Assembly: GCF_004000945.1 (NCBI RefSeq)
Contig: NZ_BIMF01000005.1
Span: forward strand, 124,001-188,000
DNA length: 64,000 nt
Origin: Paenibacillus lautus NBRC 15380
GTDB taxonomy: Bacteria > Bacillota > Bacilli > Paenibacillales > Paenibacillaceae
Direction: 5' to 3'
Position 1 is the stretch's first letter; each line of letters opens with the position of its first letter. The notes beneath the pieces were generated by a model that saw only the letters and a list, made by a program, of their open reading frames with translations, did not search any database and was not told where the DNA came from. Positions 27,051 through 34,298 of the stretch are shown here, piece after piece. A program made the translations under genes and the position numbers.

Positions 27051-28166
27051 ATGTCAGGAGCTCGGGGTATTCCAACAAATCAGGCGTTTATGATTATGAT
27101 GCTTACGGCCGGCTTGACCAACCATGTCATGATCATACCCGTGCTTCTGGAGAAATCCGGACGGGATGCCTGGGTCACCATTATCGTGTCAGCCGTATTA
27201 TTCATGCCCTGGATTCTGCTTATTTACCGGATCATTCAAAAGGTCGGCAACCGTTCCATCACGCAAGCGTTGGACGAAAGCAGCGGCAGAGGCGCTCGAA
27301 TACTGGCGATGAGTATGTCCGGTTTGTATTTTTTCACTTTTGCCTTTTATACCTTAAAGGAAGTTATCGATTGGACAAAGTCGACCTATATGATCCAAAC
27401 TCCTGTTATTGCTACCGCGTTGATACTCATGGTGTTATGTCTTGTCAGCGTAAATCACGGCATAAAGACCATCGGCGTTTCAGCCGGAATCTTGCTTCCT
27501 TTCGTGGTAATGCTAGGCATATTCGTATCCTTGTCCAACCTGAAAGTGAAAAATTACAGCTATTTGCTGCCTGTCCTTGAAGACGGCTTCCTGCCGGTCC
27601 TCAGCGGGATCCCCGTCATGTTCGGGGGACTGTCCCAATTTATATTAATATTATTTCTTCGCCCTCATCTTCATAAAAAGCCCAGTTTCCTTACGATCCT
27701 GCTGATCCATCTTGTCCTCATCTTCCTGACGTTTGGACCCACGATCGGCGGCATTGCCGAATTTGGACCGGAAGAAATGAAGCTTCAGCGGTATCCTGCC
27801 TATGAACAGTGGCGTCTCGTAAAGTTAGGCAAATTCGTGGAGCATGTCGATTTTTTATCGATTTTCCAATGGCTTAGCGGAGCTTATATCTCCATTTCGA
27901 TTTCGATATTTTTTCTTTGCGAAACCCTGCTTCCCAAGTCCAAGCAAAGTGTCGGCGTATTAGCCGTCTCCACGCTCCTTATTATTTTGTGCGCTTCCCC
28001 GATCAGCAATCTCAAAATGTATTATGTAATGGCTGACTATTTTTTACCGGCGTCCACTCTCTATATCACCGTCTTAAGTCTCCTCTTGTTCTTCTTGATC
28101 CGTAAGCCGCAACAACAACAACAACAACAACAACAGAGTTCAGCGAAAGGAGAACCTCAACAATGA
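27051..28166 (+). CDS. Spore germination receptor subunit B (GerAB/GerKB family permease)
   Basis: 371 aa, about ten membrane helices, APC-like fold of the spore germination permease family (starts RGIPTNQAFMIMMLTAGLTNH). The B subunit is thought to bind the germinant in the spore inner membrane. The C terminus carries a nine-glutamine tract coded by eight CAA and one CAG. Its stop overlaps the start of the A subunit gene by 4 bases. Gene order here is B-A-C rather than the A-B-C of B. subtilis gerA. The ligand is unknown. Forespore expression is expected, but I could not identify a SigG promoter with confidence in the 224-base gap upstream. Confidence 0.93.
   Translation: MSGARGIPTNQAFMIMMLTAGLTNHVMIIPVLLEKSGRDAWVTIIVSAVLFMPWILLIYRIIQKVGNRSITQALDESSGRGARILAMSMSGLYFFTFAFYTLKEVIDWTKSTYMIQTPVIATALILMVLCLVSVNHGIKTIGVSAGILLPFVVMLGIFVSLSNLKVKNYSYLLPVLEDGFLPVLSGIPVMFGGLSQFILILFLRPHLHKKPSFLTILLIHLVLIFLTFGPTIGGIAEFGPEEMKLQRYPAYEQWRLVKLGKFVEHVDFLSIFQWLSGAYISISISIFFLCETLLPKSKQSVGVLAVSTLLIILCASPISNLKMYYVMADYFLPASTLYITVLSLLLFFLIRKPQQQQQQQQQSSAKGEPQQ
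28110..28136 (+). repeat. CAA trinucleotide repeat in the GerB-type gene
   Basis: Eight CAA units plus CAG, coding for nine glutamines in the cytoplasmic C terminus. A slippage-prone tract; in-frame changes only alter tail length. Confidence 0.9.
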
Positions 28167-29575
28167 CTATAACAGAACAACAATTCCGAGAGCGTTATGC
28201 CGATTCCGATGACATCTATATTACGTCTTATCCGGGTGCCGAAGGCGATACGCTGCCATGGGCGATCATGCTTTACAGTCCGATGATGTGCGATTCGCAG
28301 ATGATGTCCAAGATTCTGCTGCCTGTTATCAGCAAAGAATGGAATTTATCCGTTCCCCAAATGCAGCCGTTCGATCCAAAGCATCTGGAATATCATCTTA
28401 CCCTGGACACTTCCGAGTCCAACATGGAATCGGTCGATGATATTGTTTACTCTGGCTATGTTGCGTTGTATTTTCCAAAGGACAACAAGCTGTATTCTTA
28501 CAGCGCTAGTAAAAGTATTGGACGTACACCGGAAGAGAGTGCCTCCGAAACCTCTGTCAAAGGACCCCGCGACGGATTTATCGAGGATCTGGATATCAAT
28601 GTATCGCTTATAAGGAAACGGTTGAAATCTCCCGGGCTTGTCTATTCCTCCTTTAAGCTGGGCGACAAGAGCAAAACCTCCGTCGGCATCATGTATATAA
28701 AGGACAAGGTGGTACCGGAGACCGTCAAGGAAGTCGTGGATAAACTAAATAATTTCACCGGTGACCCTCCCGTGGGCATCGGCGAGCTTGCAGAACATTT
28801 ATCGCCGTATCGCTTCACGGTACTCCCGATGTTCGATTATACGGGCAGGACGGATTTAGCATACGATTCTTTAACGCGCGGACGTTTAATCATTATTATG
28901 CAGGGAAGCCCCGTGATATTGATTGCGCCTGCCAGCTTCATGCAGCTGCTGTTTGCCGCGGAGGATCCCCAAATGCCGTTTTATTTCGTCATGCCCTGGA
29001 GAATTTTGAGGCTGGTTGGATTCTTGATCTCCGTTCTGCTCCCAGGATTTTATATTACTTTGATGTCGTTTCATCAGGATCAAATTCCTTTTCCCTTGCT
29101 CGCAACCATCGCCAATACCCGGCTAGGAATGCCCATACCGACCGGAATCGAAATGCTGGTCATTCTGTTCCTGCTCACCTTGCTGCGGGAAGCCGGTATG
29201 CAGATGCCTTCTCCAATCGCGTCAACCATAACGGTCGTTTCCGGTATCATCATCGGCGACGCCGCGATACGTGGCGGTTTTTTCTCCCCGACGATGACCG
29301 TGATCGGCGCACTGGCCTTTGTTGCGGGCTCTACCCACTCCAATCAGGATTTTGTTGTCTCTCAGACGATTCTTCGCTTTTTTGTCCTTACCCTTTCCTC
29401 CCTATTCGGGTTATTCGGCTTCTTCATAGCGGTCTTTATCATCGTTCAGTATGCAGCCCACCATAATCCCTTCGGACAGCCATACCTTGCCCCCTTCTCC
29501 CCCTTCTCTATATCCAAAATCTTGGGCAATCTCATGCGAGTTCCGGGGAAACGAAAAAAAGGCGGAGCGCTATGA
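28163..29575 (+). CDS. Spore germination receptor subunit A (GerAA/GerKA family)
   Basis: 470 aa. A soluble N-terminal domain of about 240 residues, starting with a 60-70-residue GerAA-type region, is followed by about five membrane helices and the family motif TPIPTGIEMLVI region (LGMPIPTGIEMLVILFLLTLLREAGMQ, in two parts) with PSPIASTITVVSGIIIGDAA. GerA subunits form the oligomeric core of the germinant receptor, now viewed as an ion channel. Overlaps the B subunit by 4 bases and the C subunit by 4 bases, so the three are translated as a coupled set. Confidence 0.95.
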   Translation: MTITEQQFRERYADSDDIYITSYPGAEGDTLPWAIMLYSPMMCDSQMMSKILLPVISKEWNLSVPQMQPFDPKHLEYHLTLDTSESNMESVDDIVYSGYVALYFPKDNKLYSYSASKSIGRTPEESASETSVKGPRDGFIEDLDINVSLIRKRLKSPGLVYSSFKLGDKSKTSVGIMYIKDKVVPETVKEVVDKLNNFTGDPPVGIGELAEHLSPYRFTVLPMFDYTGRTDLAYDSLTRGRLIIIMQGSPVILIAPASFMQLLFAAEDPQMPFYFVMPWRILRLVGFLISVLLPGFYITLMSFHQDQIPFPLLATIANTRLGMPIPTGIEMLVILFLLTLLREAGMQMPSPIASTITVVSGIIIGDAAIRGGFFSPTMTVIGALAFVAGSTHSNQDFVVSQTILRFFVLTLSSLFGLFGFFIAVFIIVQYAAHHNPFGQPYLAPFSPFSISKILGNLMRVPGKRKKGGAL

Positions 29576-30711
29576 AACGGGCATGGATTCTCGTATGTAT
29601 AGTATCTTTGCTGCTCTCAGGCTGCTGGGACAACAAAGAAGTTCAGGATATCAACTATATTACGGCTATGGGCGTCGATTATAAGGACGACAAGTATATT
29701 ATCTATGTGCAGATGCTGGACTTCGCAACGATTGCCAAACAAGAAAGCAGTAAGCCAACTGAGAAAGCGCCGATTTGGGTCGGCCGAGGAACCGGCACCA
29801 CTTTGACTGAAGCCCTGATCGATTTATATACATCGAGTCAGCAGCGGGTCTCTTGGGGCCATGTCACGGCTCTGGTCCTTTCGGAATCGGTGTTAAAACC
29901 TCAGCAGTTGTCCCAAGTGTTCGACTTGACTAATCGTTCGCAGGAAATCCGTTACACGAAATGGATTTATGGCACCAAGGACAAAATGGAGGATCTCTTT
30001 TCGGTGTCGCCGTTCTTCCAGCTCTCACCCCTGCATTCGCTGCTTCATGAACCCAGAGAAAGCTATATCCAGTTCTCGTTTATACGTCCGATTCAATTCG
30101 TGAACTTTATTCGTCTCTACCGGGAAAAAGCCGCTACCGTCGTGTTGCCCTCCCTTCATATTTCGAATCAGAACTGGTCTGAAAATCTGAAGCAGCATCC
30201 GATTTTGGAAGTGAACGGCGGCTTTCTGATCAAGAACAAGGAAATGATGGGCTGGCTCAAACGATCCGATCTGCTGGGCATCCGCTGGTTAGCATCGCCT
30301 CAAACCCACGCTGCCATCGTTGTTCAGACGAATGGCGAAGCGATCGGAAGTATAAAACTGGAGAACCCGCAATCCTCGATTGATGTTATCCGCAGACCCA
30401 ACGATGCTTCATATCGAATCAAACTTAACGTAATCGGGACGGTGCAGAATATGTACAAGAAGGTGGGAATTAAGGAGATGAAGCGCCTAACGGAAGATAC
30501 CCTGCGAAAAGAAATGCATAATACCTTCCATAAAGCAGCATTGATCCACGCGGATCCCTACGACCTATGTCTTCAATTGTACCGAACCGATCCGAAGCTC
30601 TGGAAGAAATTAGCGAAAGATAAAAAGGATATCTACGACGAAACGGCGCTCGAGTTTGACATCGATGTCAATATCCGATACTGGGGACAACGCAAAAGCC
30701 TGAACCGATAA
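29572..30711 (+). CDS. Spore germination receptor lipoprotein subunit C (Ger(x)C family)
   Basis: 379 aa. Signal peptide with lipobox LLSGC (Cys19) and the WDNKEVQDINYITAMGVDY start that marks Ger(x)C lipoproteins. Anchored outside the spore inner membrane and required for receptor stability. Last gene of the ger operon, followed by a terminator at 30758-30792. Confidence 0.96.
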   Translation: MKRAWILVCIVSLLLSGCWDNKEVQDINYITAMGVDYKDDKYIIYVQMLDFATIAKQESSKPTEKAPIWVGRGTGTTLTEALIDLYTSSQQRVSWGHVTALVLSESVLKPQQLSQVFDLTNRSQEIRYTKWIYGTKDKMEDLFSVSPFFQLSPLHSLLHEPRESYIQFSFIRPIQFVNFIRLYREKAATVVLPSLHISNQNWSENLKQHPILEVNGGFLIKNKEMMGWLKRSDLLGIRWLASPQTHAAIVVQTNGEAIGSIKLENPQSSIDVIRRPNDASYRIKLNVIGTVQNMYKKVGIKEMKRLTEDTLRKEMHNTFHKAALIHADPYDLCLQLYRTDPKLWKKLAKDKKDIYDETALEFDIDVNIRYWGQRKSLNR

Positions 30712-30757
30712 ACGCGCGTCCTGATCTAGCTGCTTTTGCCCGAAATGTGATAACAAC

Positions 30758-30792
30758 AAAAAGAAGCAGACCTTTATCGGCCTGCTTCTTTT
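30758..30792. terminator. Bidirectional terminator between ger and PTS genes
   Basis: AAAGAAGCAGACC (from 30760) pairs with GGCCTGCTTCTTT, one mismatch; A and T runs on both sides; flanking genes converge. Confidence 0.8.
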
Positions 30793-30801
30793 GCTGTTCG
30801 T

Positions 30802-32277
30802 TTATTTCTTCATAATTTCCTTGATGTCGTCTTTAATGGATTCCGCCTGCGGTCCGAATACGACCTGAACCGCACCCTGACCCAGACGCATGACACCGGA
30901 TGCTCCTAATTTTTTCAACTCCGAATCCTTAACGGCCTTCTCGTCCTTAACAACCAGACGAAGGCGTGTGATACAAGCATCGACGCTGACAATGTTATCT
31001 TCTCCGCCGATGTTTTGCAGAACCTTGGCCGCCTTGGACTCATTGGATACTGCGCCGGAAGGGGACGGGGCATCTGTATCAGCATCGTCAGAAACCGTAT
31101 CCAAGTCGTCGTCCTCCTCGCGTCCAGGCGTTTTCAAGTTCAGCTTGACAATGAGGATTCTGAACAGCAGATAGTAAACGACACCGAAAGCCAAGCCTAC
31201 CGGCAGGAGCAGCCAAGCATTGGTAGACAGCTTCAGATTCACCAGGTAGTCGATCAGGCCCGCCGAGAACGAGAAGCCCAAATGCACATCCAGGACATAC
31301 ATGATCAGTCCGGAAAGGCCTGTTAAAATCGCATGCACCACATATAATACAGGAGCAATAAACATAAACGCGAATTCAAGCGGTTCGGTGATACCGGTCA
31401 GGAACGATGCCACTGCCGAACCGATAAAGATGGAGCCGACGAGCTTGCGTTTGGACGGCTTGGCGGTATGCATAAAGGCCAGCGCCGCAGCCGGCATCGC
31501 AAACATCATGATCGGGAAGAAACCGGACATGAACATACCAGCCGCCGGGTCTCCCGCAAAGAAACGCCACAGGTCGCCATGAACGACTTCGCCCGCGGCA
31601 TTCGTGTAATCGCCGATCTGGAACCAGGCGATGGAGTTTAATACGTGGTGCAGACCCAGAGGGATCAGCAAGCGGTTGGCCGTACCGAAAATGAACGATC
31701 CGATGCCTCCAAGGCCGACAACCCAGTTGCCGAAGACGGAAATGCCATCCTGGATTGGGCTCCAAATCAAACCGATCAGAACCGCAAGCACCATCGTGGA
31801 GGCTGCTGTGATAATCGGAACGAAGCGTTTACCTGCAAAGAAGCCCAGCCAATCCGGCATTTTAATCTTGTGGAATTTATTATACAGGTATGCGGACCAC
31901 ATACCGACAAAGAGACCGCCAAGAACGCCCATATTCAGCTTCACGTCATCCGGTATAAACGGCATTTGCAGCGGCACTTGTTCCAGTACTCTAGTAAGCA
32001 CCATGTACCCAATAAGAGCAGATAGAGCCGCAACGGCGTCTCCGGCGAACCCGATTGCAACGCCGATTGCAAAGATAAACGGCAGATTATCCAGAATCGC
32101 AAGGGCACCAGAGGTCATGAACGGAGTTACATATTGATTTAGAAAAGCGCCTAGGGCACCCAAAGGTATATCTTTTTGATAGTCGATCATTCCAAGCCCC
32201 TGCAAGATACCTGCCGCAGGCAAGGTGGCCACCGGCAGCATAAGGGACTTACCCAGCTTTTGCAATTTAGCCAGCAT
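30802..32277 (-). CDS. PTS transporter EIICB, N-acetylglucosamine/glucose type (NagP-like)
   Basis: 491 aa from ATG at 32277 (AAAGG 9 bases upstream; the ATG at 32286 is too close to it). EIIC domain (1-375) with GLHHVLNSIAWF and GDLWRFFAGDPAAG, as I remember from NagE/NagP rather than PtsG, and GITEPLEFAFMF; then an Asp/Ser linker and a EIIB domain with phospho-cysteine in DACITRLRL (Cys435). No EIIA domain; this is encoded at 32636-33133. It imports and phosphorylates the sugar. Leader features: promoter 32570-32599, antiterminator target 32511-32543, terminator 32461-32517 and a perfect cre at 32316-32329. GlcNAc specificity is an inference. Confidence 0.92.
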   Translation of the reverse strand: MLAKLQKLGKSLMLPVATLPAAGILQGLGMIDYQKDIPLGALGAFLNQYVTPFMTSGALAILDNLPFIFAIGVAIGFAGDAVAALSALIGYMVLTRVLEQVPLQMPFIPDDVKLNMGVLGGLFVGMWSAYLYNKFHKIKMPDWLGFFAGKRFVPIITAASTMVLAVLIGLIWSPIQDGISVFGNWVVGLGGIGSFIFGTANRLLIPLGLHHVLNSIAWFQIGDYTNAAGEVVHGDLWRFFAGDPAAGMFMSGFFPIMMFAMPAAALAFMHTAKPSKRKLVGSIFIGSAVASFLTGITEPLEFAFMFIAPVLYVVHAILTGLSGLIMYVLDVHLGFSFSAGLIDYLVNLKLSTNAWLLLPVGLAFGVVYYLLFRILIVKLNLKTPGREEDDDLDTVSDDADTDAPSPSGAVSNESKAAKVLQNIGGEDNIVSVDACITRLRLVVKDEKAVKDSELKKLGASGVMRLGQGAVQVVFGPQAESIKDDIKEIMKK

Positions 32278-32315
32278 GTCAATCATCCTTTCAACTTCAA
32301 TAATTTAGCTTTTAC

Positions 32316-32329
32316 TGAAACCGTTTACA
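32316..32329 (-). promoter_or_regulatory. Catabolite response element (cre, CcpA site)
   Basis: TGAAACCGTTTACA fits all fixed positions of the cre consensus TGWNANCGNTNWCA. It lies downstream of the promoter and terminator and 39 bases before the EIICB start, so CcpA could act as a roadblock. Confidence 0.65.
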
Positions 32330-32460
32330 TAATGCGTCGAATGAATAACCATTTATTCCCTTCGATCAAGGAACAAAAAGACTCAGAAAATCCTCCTCCT
32401 TGGTAGTACATGTATTCATCATTTTAAGGCGGCATGGATGCCATCATGATTCTATACCAA

Positions 32461-32517
32461 CAAAAAAAGCCAAGAAGCACGGTAACTATAAAAGTTATAG
32501 TCCGTTTCTTCTTGGCT
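32461..32517 (-). terminator. Conditional terminator in the EIICB leader
   Basis: On the minus strand AGCCAAGAAG pairs with CTTCTTGGCT (outer stem 32468-32477 with 32508-32517) plus an inner ACTATAA/TTATAGT stem, followed by TTTTTTT. Its 5' arm overlaps the antiterminator target. Confidence 0.88.
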
Positions 32518-32543
32518 CATGCCCATGTTTATGGTAACACGCC
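32511..32543 (-). promoter_or_regulatory. GlcT-type RNA antiterminator target (RAT) of the EIICB gene
   Basis: Minus-strand RNA GGCGTGUUACCAUAAACAUG then GGCAUGAGCCAAG. The GTGTTAC and GGGCATGAG blocks match the RAT before B. subtilis ptsG as I remember it. Binding of the antiterminator at 33135-34022 would block the overlapping terminator. Confidence 0.82.
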
Positions 32544-32569
32544 TTAAAACGTATTCTTTTGATGCTGTT

Positions 32570-32599
32570 ATCTTAATTCACGTCTTCCTGTTTTGTCAA
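32570..32599 (-). promoter_or_regulatory. SigA promoter of the EIICB gene
   Basis: TTGACA (32594-32599), 18 bases, TAAGAT (32570-32575) on the minus strand. The whole 358-base gap from 32278 to 32635 is leader: promoter, RAT, terminator and cre; no gene. Confidence 0.72.
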
Positions 32600-32635
32600 T
32601 AACCAATATTTAAATCAATCGCCTATAGAATTGAA

Positions 32636-33133
32636 CTATTTCAATTCAATGGTCATGACAGGATCCTGGCCGGACACGACACTGCCGGTCTGACCGTCAA
32701 CCTTGGAAGCCACCTCATCCGCATTGGTCACAATAATCGGGGTAATCGTCGGATAACCTGCGGCTTGGATTGCAGCCATGTCGAATTCGATGAGCGTCTG
32801 ACCCGACTTCACCTGATCGCCTGCTTGAACATGGCTTGTGAAACCTTCACCTTTCAAACCGACTGTATTAATCCCGATGTGGAATAAATACTGCAAACCG
32901 GTCGCCGGATCCTCCAGCATCACGGCATGCTTGGATTTGATGACATGCGCAACCGTCCCATCAAAAGGCGCAATTAATTTGCCTTCGGAAGGCTCGATGG
33001 CAATGCCTTGGCCCATATGACCAGCAGCAAATGCCTCATCGGGTACTTGTGATAAAGGCACAGCTTTACCCGACAATGGTGCTGTAAGTTGAATGGCAGT
33101 AGCTGTTTTTTTCTTTTTCCAACGATCAAACAT
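32636..33133 (-). CDS. PTS EIIA component, glucose/GlcNAc type (Crr-like)
   Basis: 165 aa free-standing EIIA of the glucose family: TAPLSGKAVPLSQVPDEAFA at the start, KHAVML (His69) and the phospho-histidine in LFHIGINTVGLKG (His85). It passes phosphate from HPr to the EIIB domain of the neighbouring EIICB. ATG follows GGGAGG and comes one base after the antiterminator stop, so the two are translated together. Separate EIIA plus EIICB contrasts with the fused PtsG of B. subtilis. Confidence 0.93.
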   Translation of the reverse strand: MFDRWKKKKTATAIQLTAPLSGKAVPLSQVPDEAFAAGHMGQGIAIEPSEGKLIAPFDGTVAHVIKSKHAVMLEDPATGLQYLFHIGINTVGLKGEGFTSHVQAGDQVKSGQTLIEFDMAAIQAAGYPTITPIIVTNADEVASKVDGQTGSVVSGQDPVMTIELK

Positions 33134-33134
33134 A

Positions 33135-34022
33135 TTAAGATTCCTCCCTGGGTTGATTCTTTTGCTGTAGCCGGCCTGTGAAGAGCCGATATAGATGCAT
33201 CGCTAGAAAGCAAACCTCCGCTTCAGGTACTTTCTTGCCGAGTTCTTTCTCCATCATGCCTGCGAGGCGTGTAGCCAGACCATACTCATTCGTGAACTTG
33301 GAGCGGATCTGGTCCGCGAACGGATTATCCACATGGATTTCTTGATTCAACATACGGTCTACCGAGAACCTCAAATGCATCAGAAGACGGACATAGTCCA
33401 TGCTTCCCCGGTCAAAAGCAACCTGCCGTTCCTCTTCAATATACCTTACCAGGCTTCCCACCACATTCGATGCCTTCACCAGATGGCCTACGGGCACATG
33501 GCTGACAGCTGAATACACATGATAGGTCAAAAAGCCGATCTCATCCTCCGGAACTTCGATATCGAAGGTCTGGCCGATCAATTCCGCTGCCTTGGCTGCG
33601 ATATCATATTCTCTTGGGAAGCTGATCCGGGTTTCTTCAAGGAAAGGATTAATAATATCCATGCCTTTACGGATTCTGTATATCGTAAACTGGATATGGC
33701 TTGGAAGTGCCAGGTACACCTTGTCATTTAATGTGCCCGGAAATTCCTGTCCAATGATATTGAGTATCTGATCCGTGATCTCCATTACCAGTGGATCAAA
33801 TTCTTCCAGCAGATGGTGAGCTTGACTCCACTGCTCCCGATCCTCCAGCCTGAAGAGCTTCTCAATCCGCTTATCATCCGAAGCGATCGTTCCGCCTGCT
33901 TTGGCGCCGAAGCCAATGCCTTTGCCTAAGATGACGTATTCCGATTCTTTCTTACCGCCGGTGACCATCACGACATTGTTACCAATAACACGTACGACTG
34001 TAAACAACTCGATCCCGCTCAT
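33135..34022 (-). CDS. BglG/SacY-family transcription antiterminator (GlcT-like)
   Basis: 295 aa. RNA-binding CAT domain (1-60; TVVRVIGNNVVMVTGG, KGIGFGAKAGG) followed by two PTS regulation domains (PRD1 about 65-170, PRD2 about 175-285) holding the regulatory histidines that EIIB and HPr phosphorylate in this family. It should bind the two RAT hairpins at 32511-32543 and 34153-34183 and let transcription continue when sugar is present. Its own leader has one of the RATs, so it is predicted to activate its own expression. ATG 34022 follows AAAGGGGG. Confidence 0.93.
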   Translation of the reverse strand: MSGIELFTVVRVIGNNVVMVTGGKKESEYVILGKGIGFGAKAGGTIASDDKRIEKLFRLEDREQWSQAHHLLEEFDPLVMEITDQILNIIGQEFPGTLNDKVYLALPSHIQFTIYRIRKGMDIINPFLEETRISFPREYDIAAKAAELIGQTFDIEVPEDEIGFLTYHVYSAVSHVPVGHLVKASNVVGSLVRYIEEERQVAFDRGSMDYVRLLMHLRFSVDRMLNQEIHVDNPFADQIRSKFTNEYGLATRLAGMMEKELGKKVPEAEVCFLAMHLYRLFTGRLQQKNQPREES

Positions 34023-34112
34023 AAACTTCCCCCTTTCCTTTAAGTTTAATCAGTGAAACGGCGAAGGATTCATGTCCATAGAAATGCTGCTATACTTATT
34101 CCCCAAAACATT

Positions 34113-34160
34113 AAAAAAGCCAAGAAAAGACCCCATGTGAAAGCTGTCTCTTCTTGGCTC
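34113..34160 (-). terminator. Conditional terminator in the antiterminator-gene leader
   Basis: Minus strand AGCCAAGAAGAGAC pairs with GTCTTTTCTTGGCT (34118-34131 with 34146-34159, one mismatch), followed by TTTTTT. Confidence 0.85.
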
Positions 34161-34183
34161 ATGCCCTGTTAAGGTAACACGCC
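34153..34183 (-). promoter_or_regulatory. GlcT-type RNA antiterminator target (RAT) of the antiterminator gene
   Basis: Minus strand GGCGTGTTACCTTAACAGGG followed by CATGAGCCAAGA, nearly the same as the RAT before EIICB and overlapping the 5' arm of the terminator in the same way. Confidence 0.8.
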
Positions 34184-34207
34184 GCTTTATGTTGCTGCTA
34201 TGAATCC

Positions 34208-34237
34208 ATCATAAAACAATTGGCTTGCATTCGTCAA
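34208..34237 (-). promoter_or_regulatory. SigA promoter of the antiterminator-EIIA operon
   Basis: TTGACG (34232-34237), 18 bases, TATGAT (34208-34213) on the minus strand, just upstream of the RAT. Confidence 0.68.
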
Positions 34238-34298
34238 CTTACGACATCACAACATAATCCTAAGCTACCACCACAGGTAAAACATACGATTGATTCCC

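Noticed and set aside
26900..27580. Long plus-strand frame (226 codons) overlapping the GerB-type gene
   Set aside because: Out of frame with the germination permease, which has clear family sequence, ribosome site and coupling; the frame only exists by codon composition.
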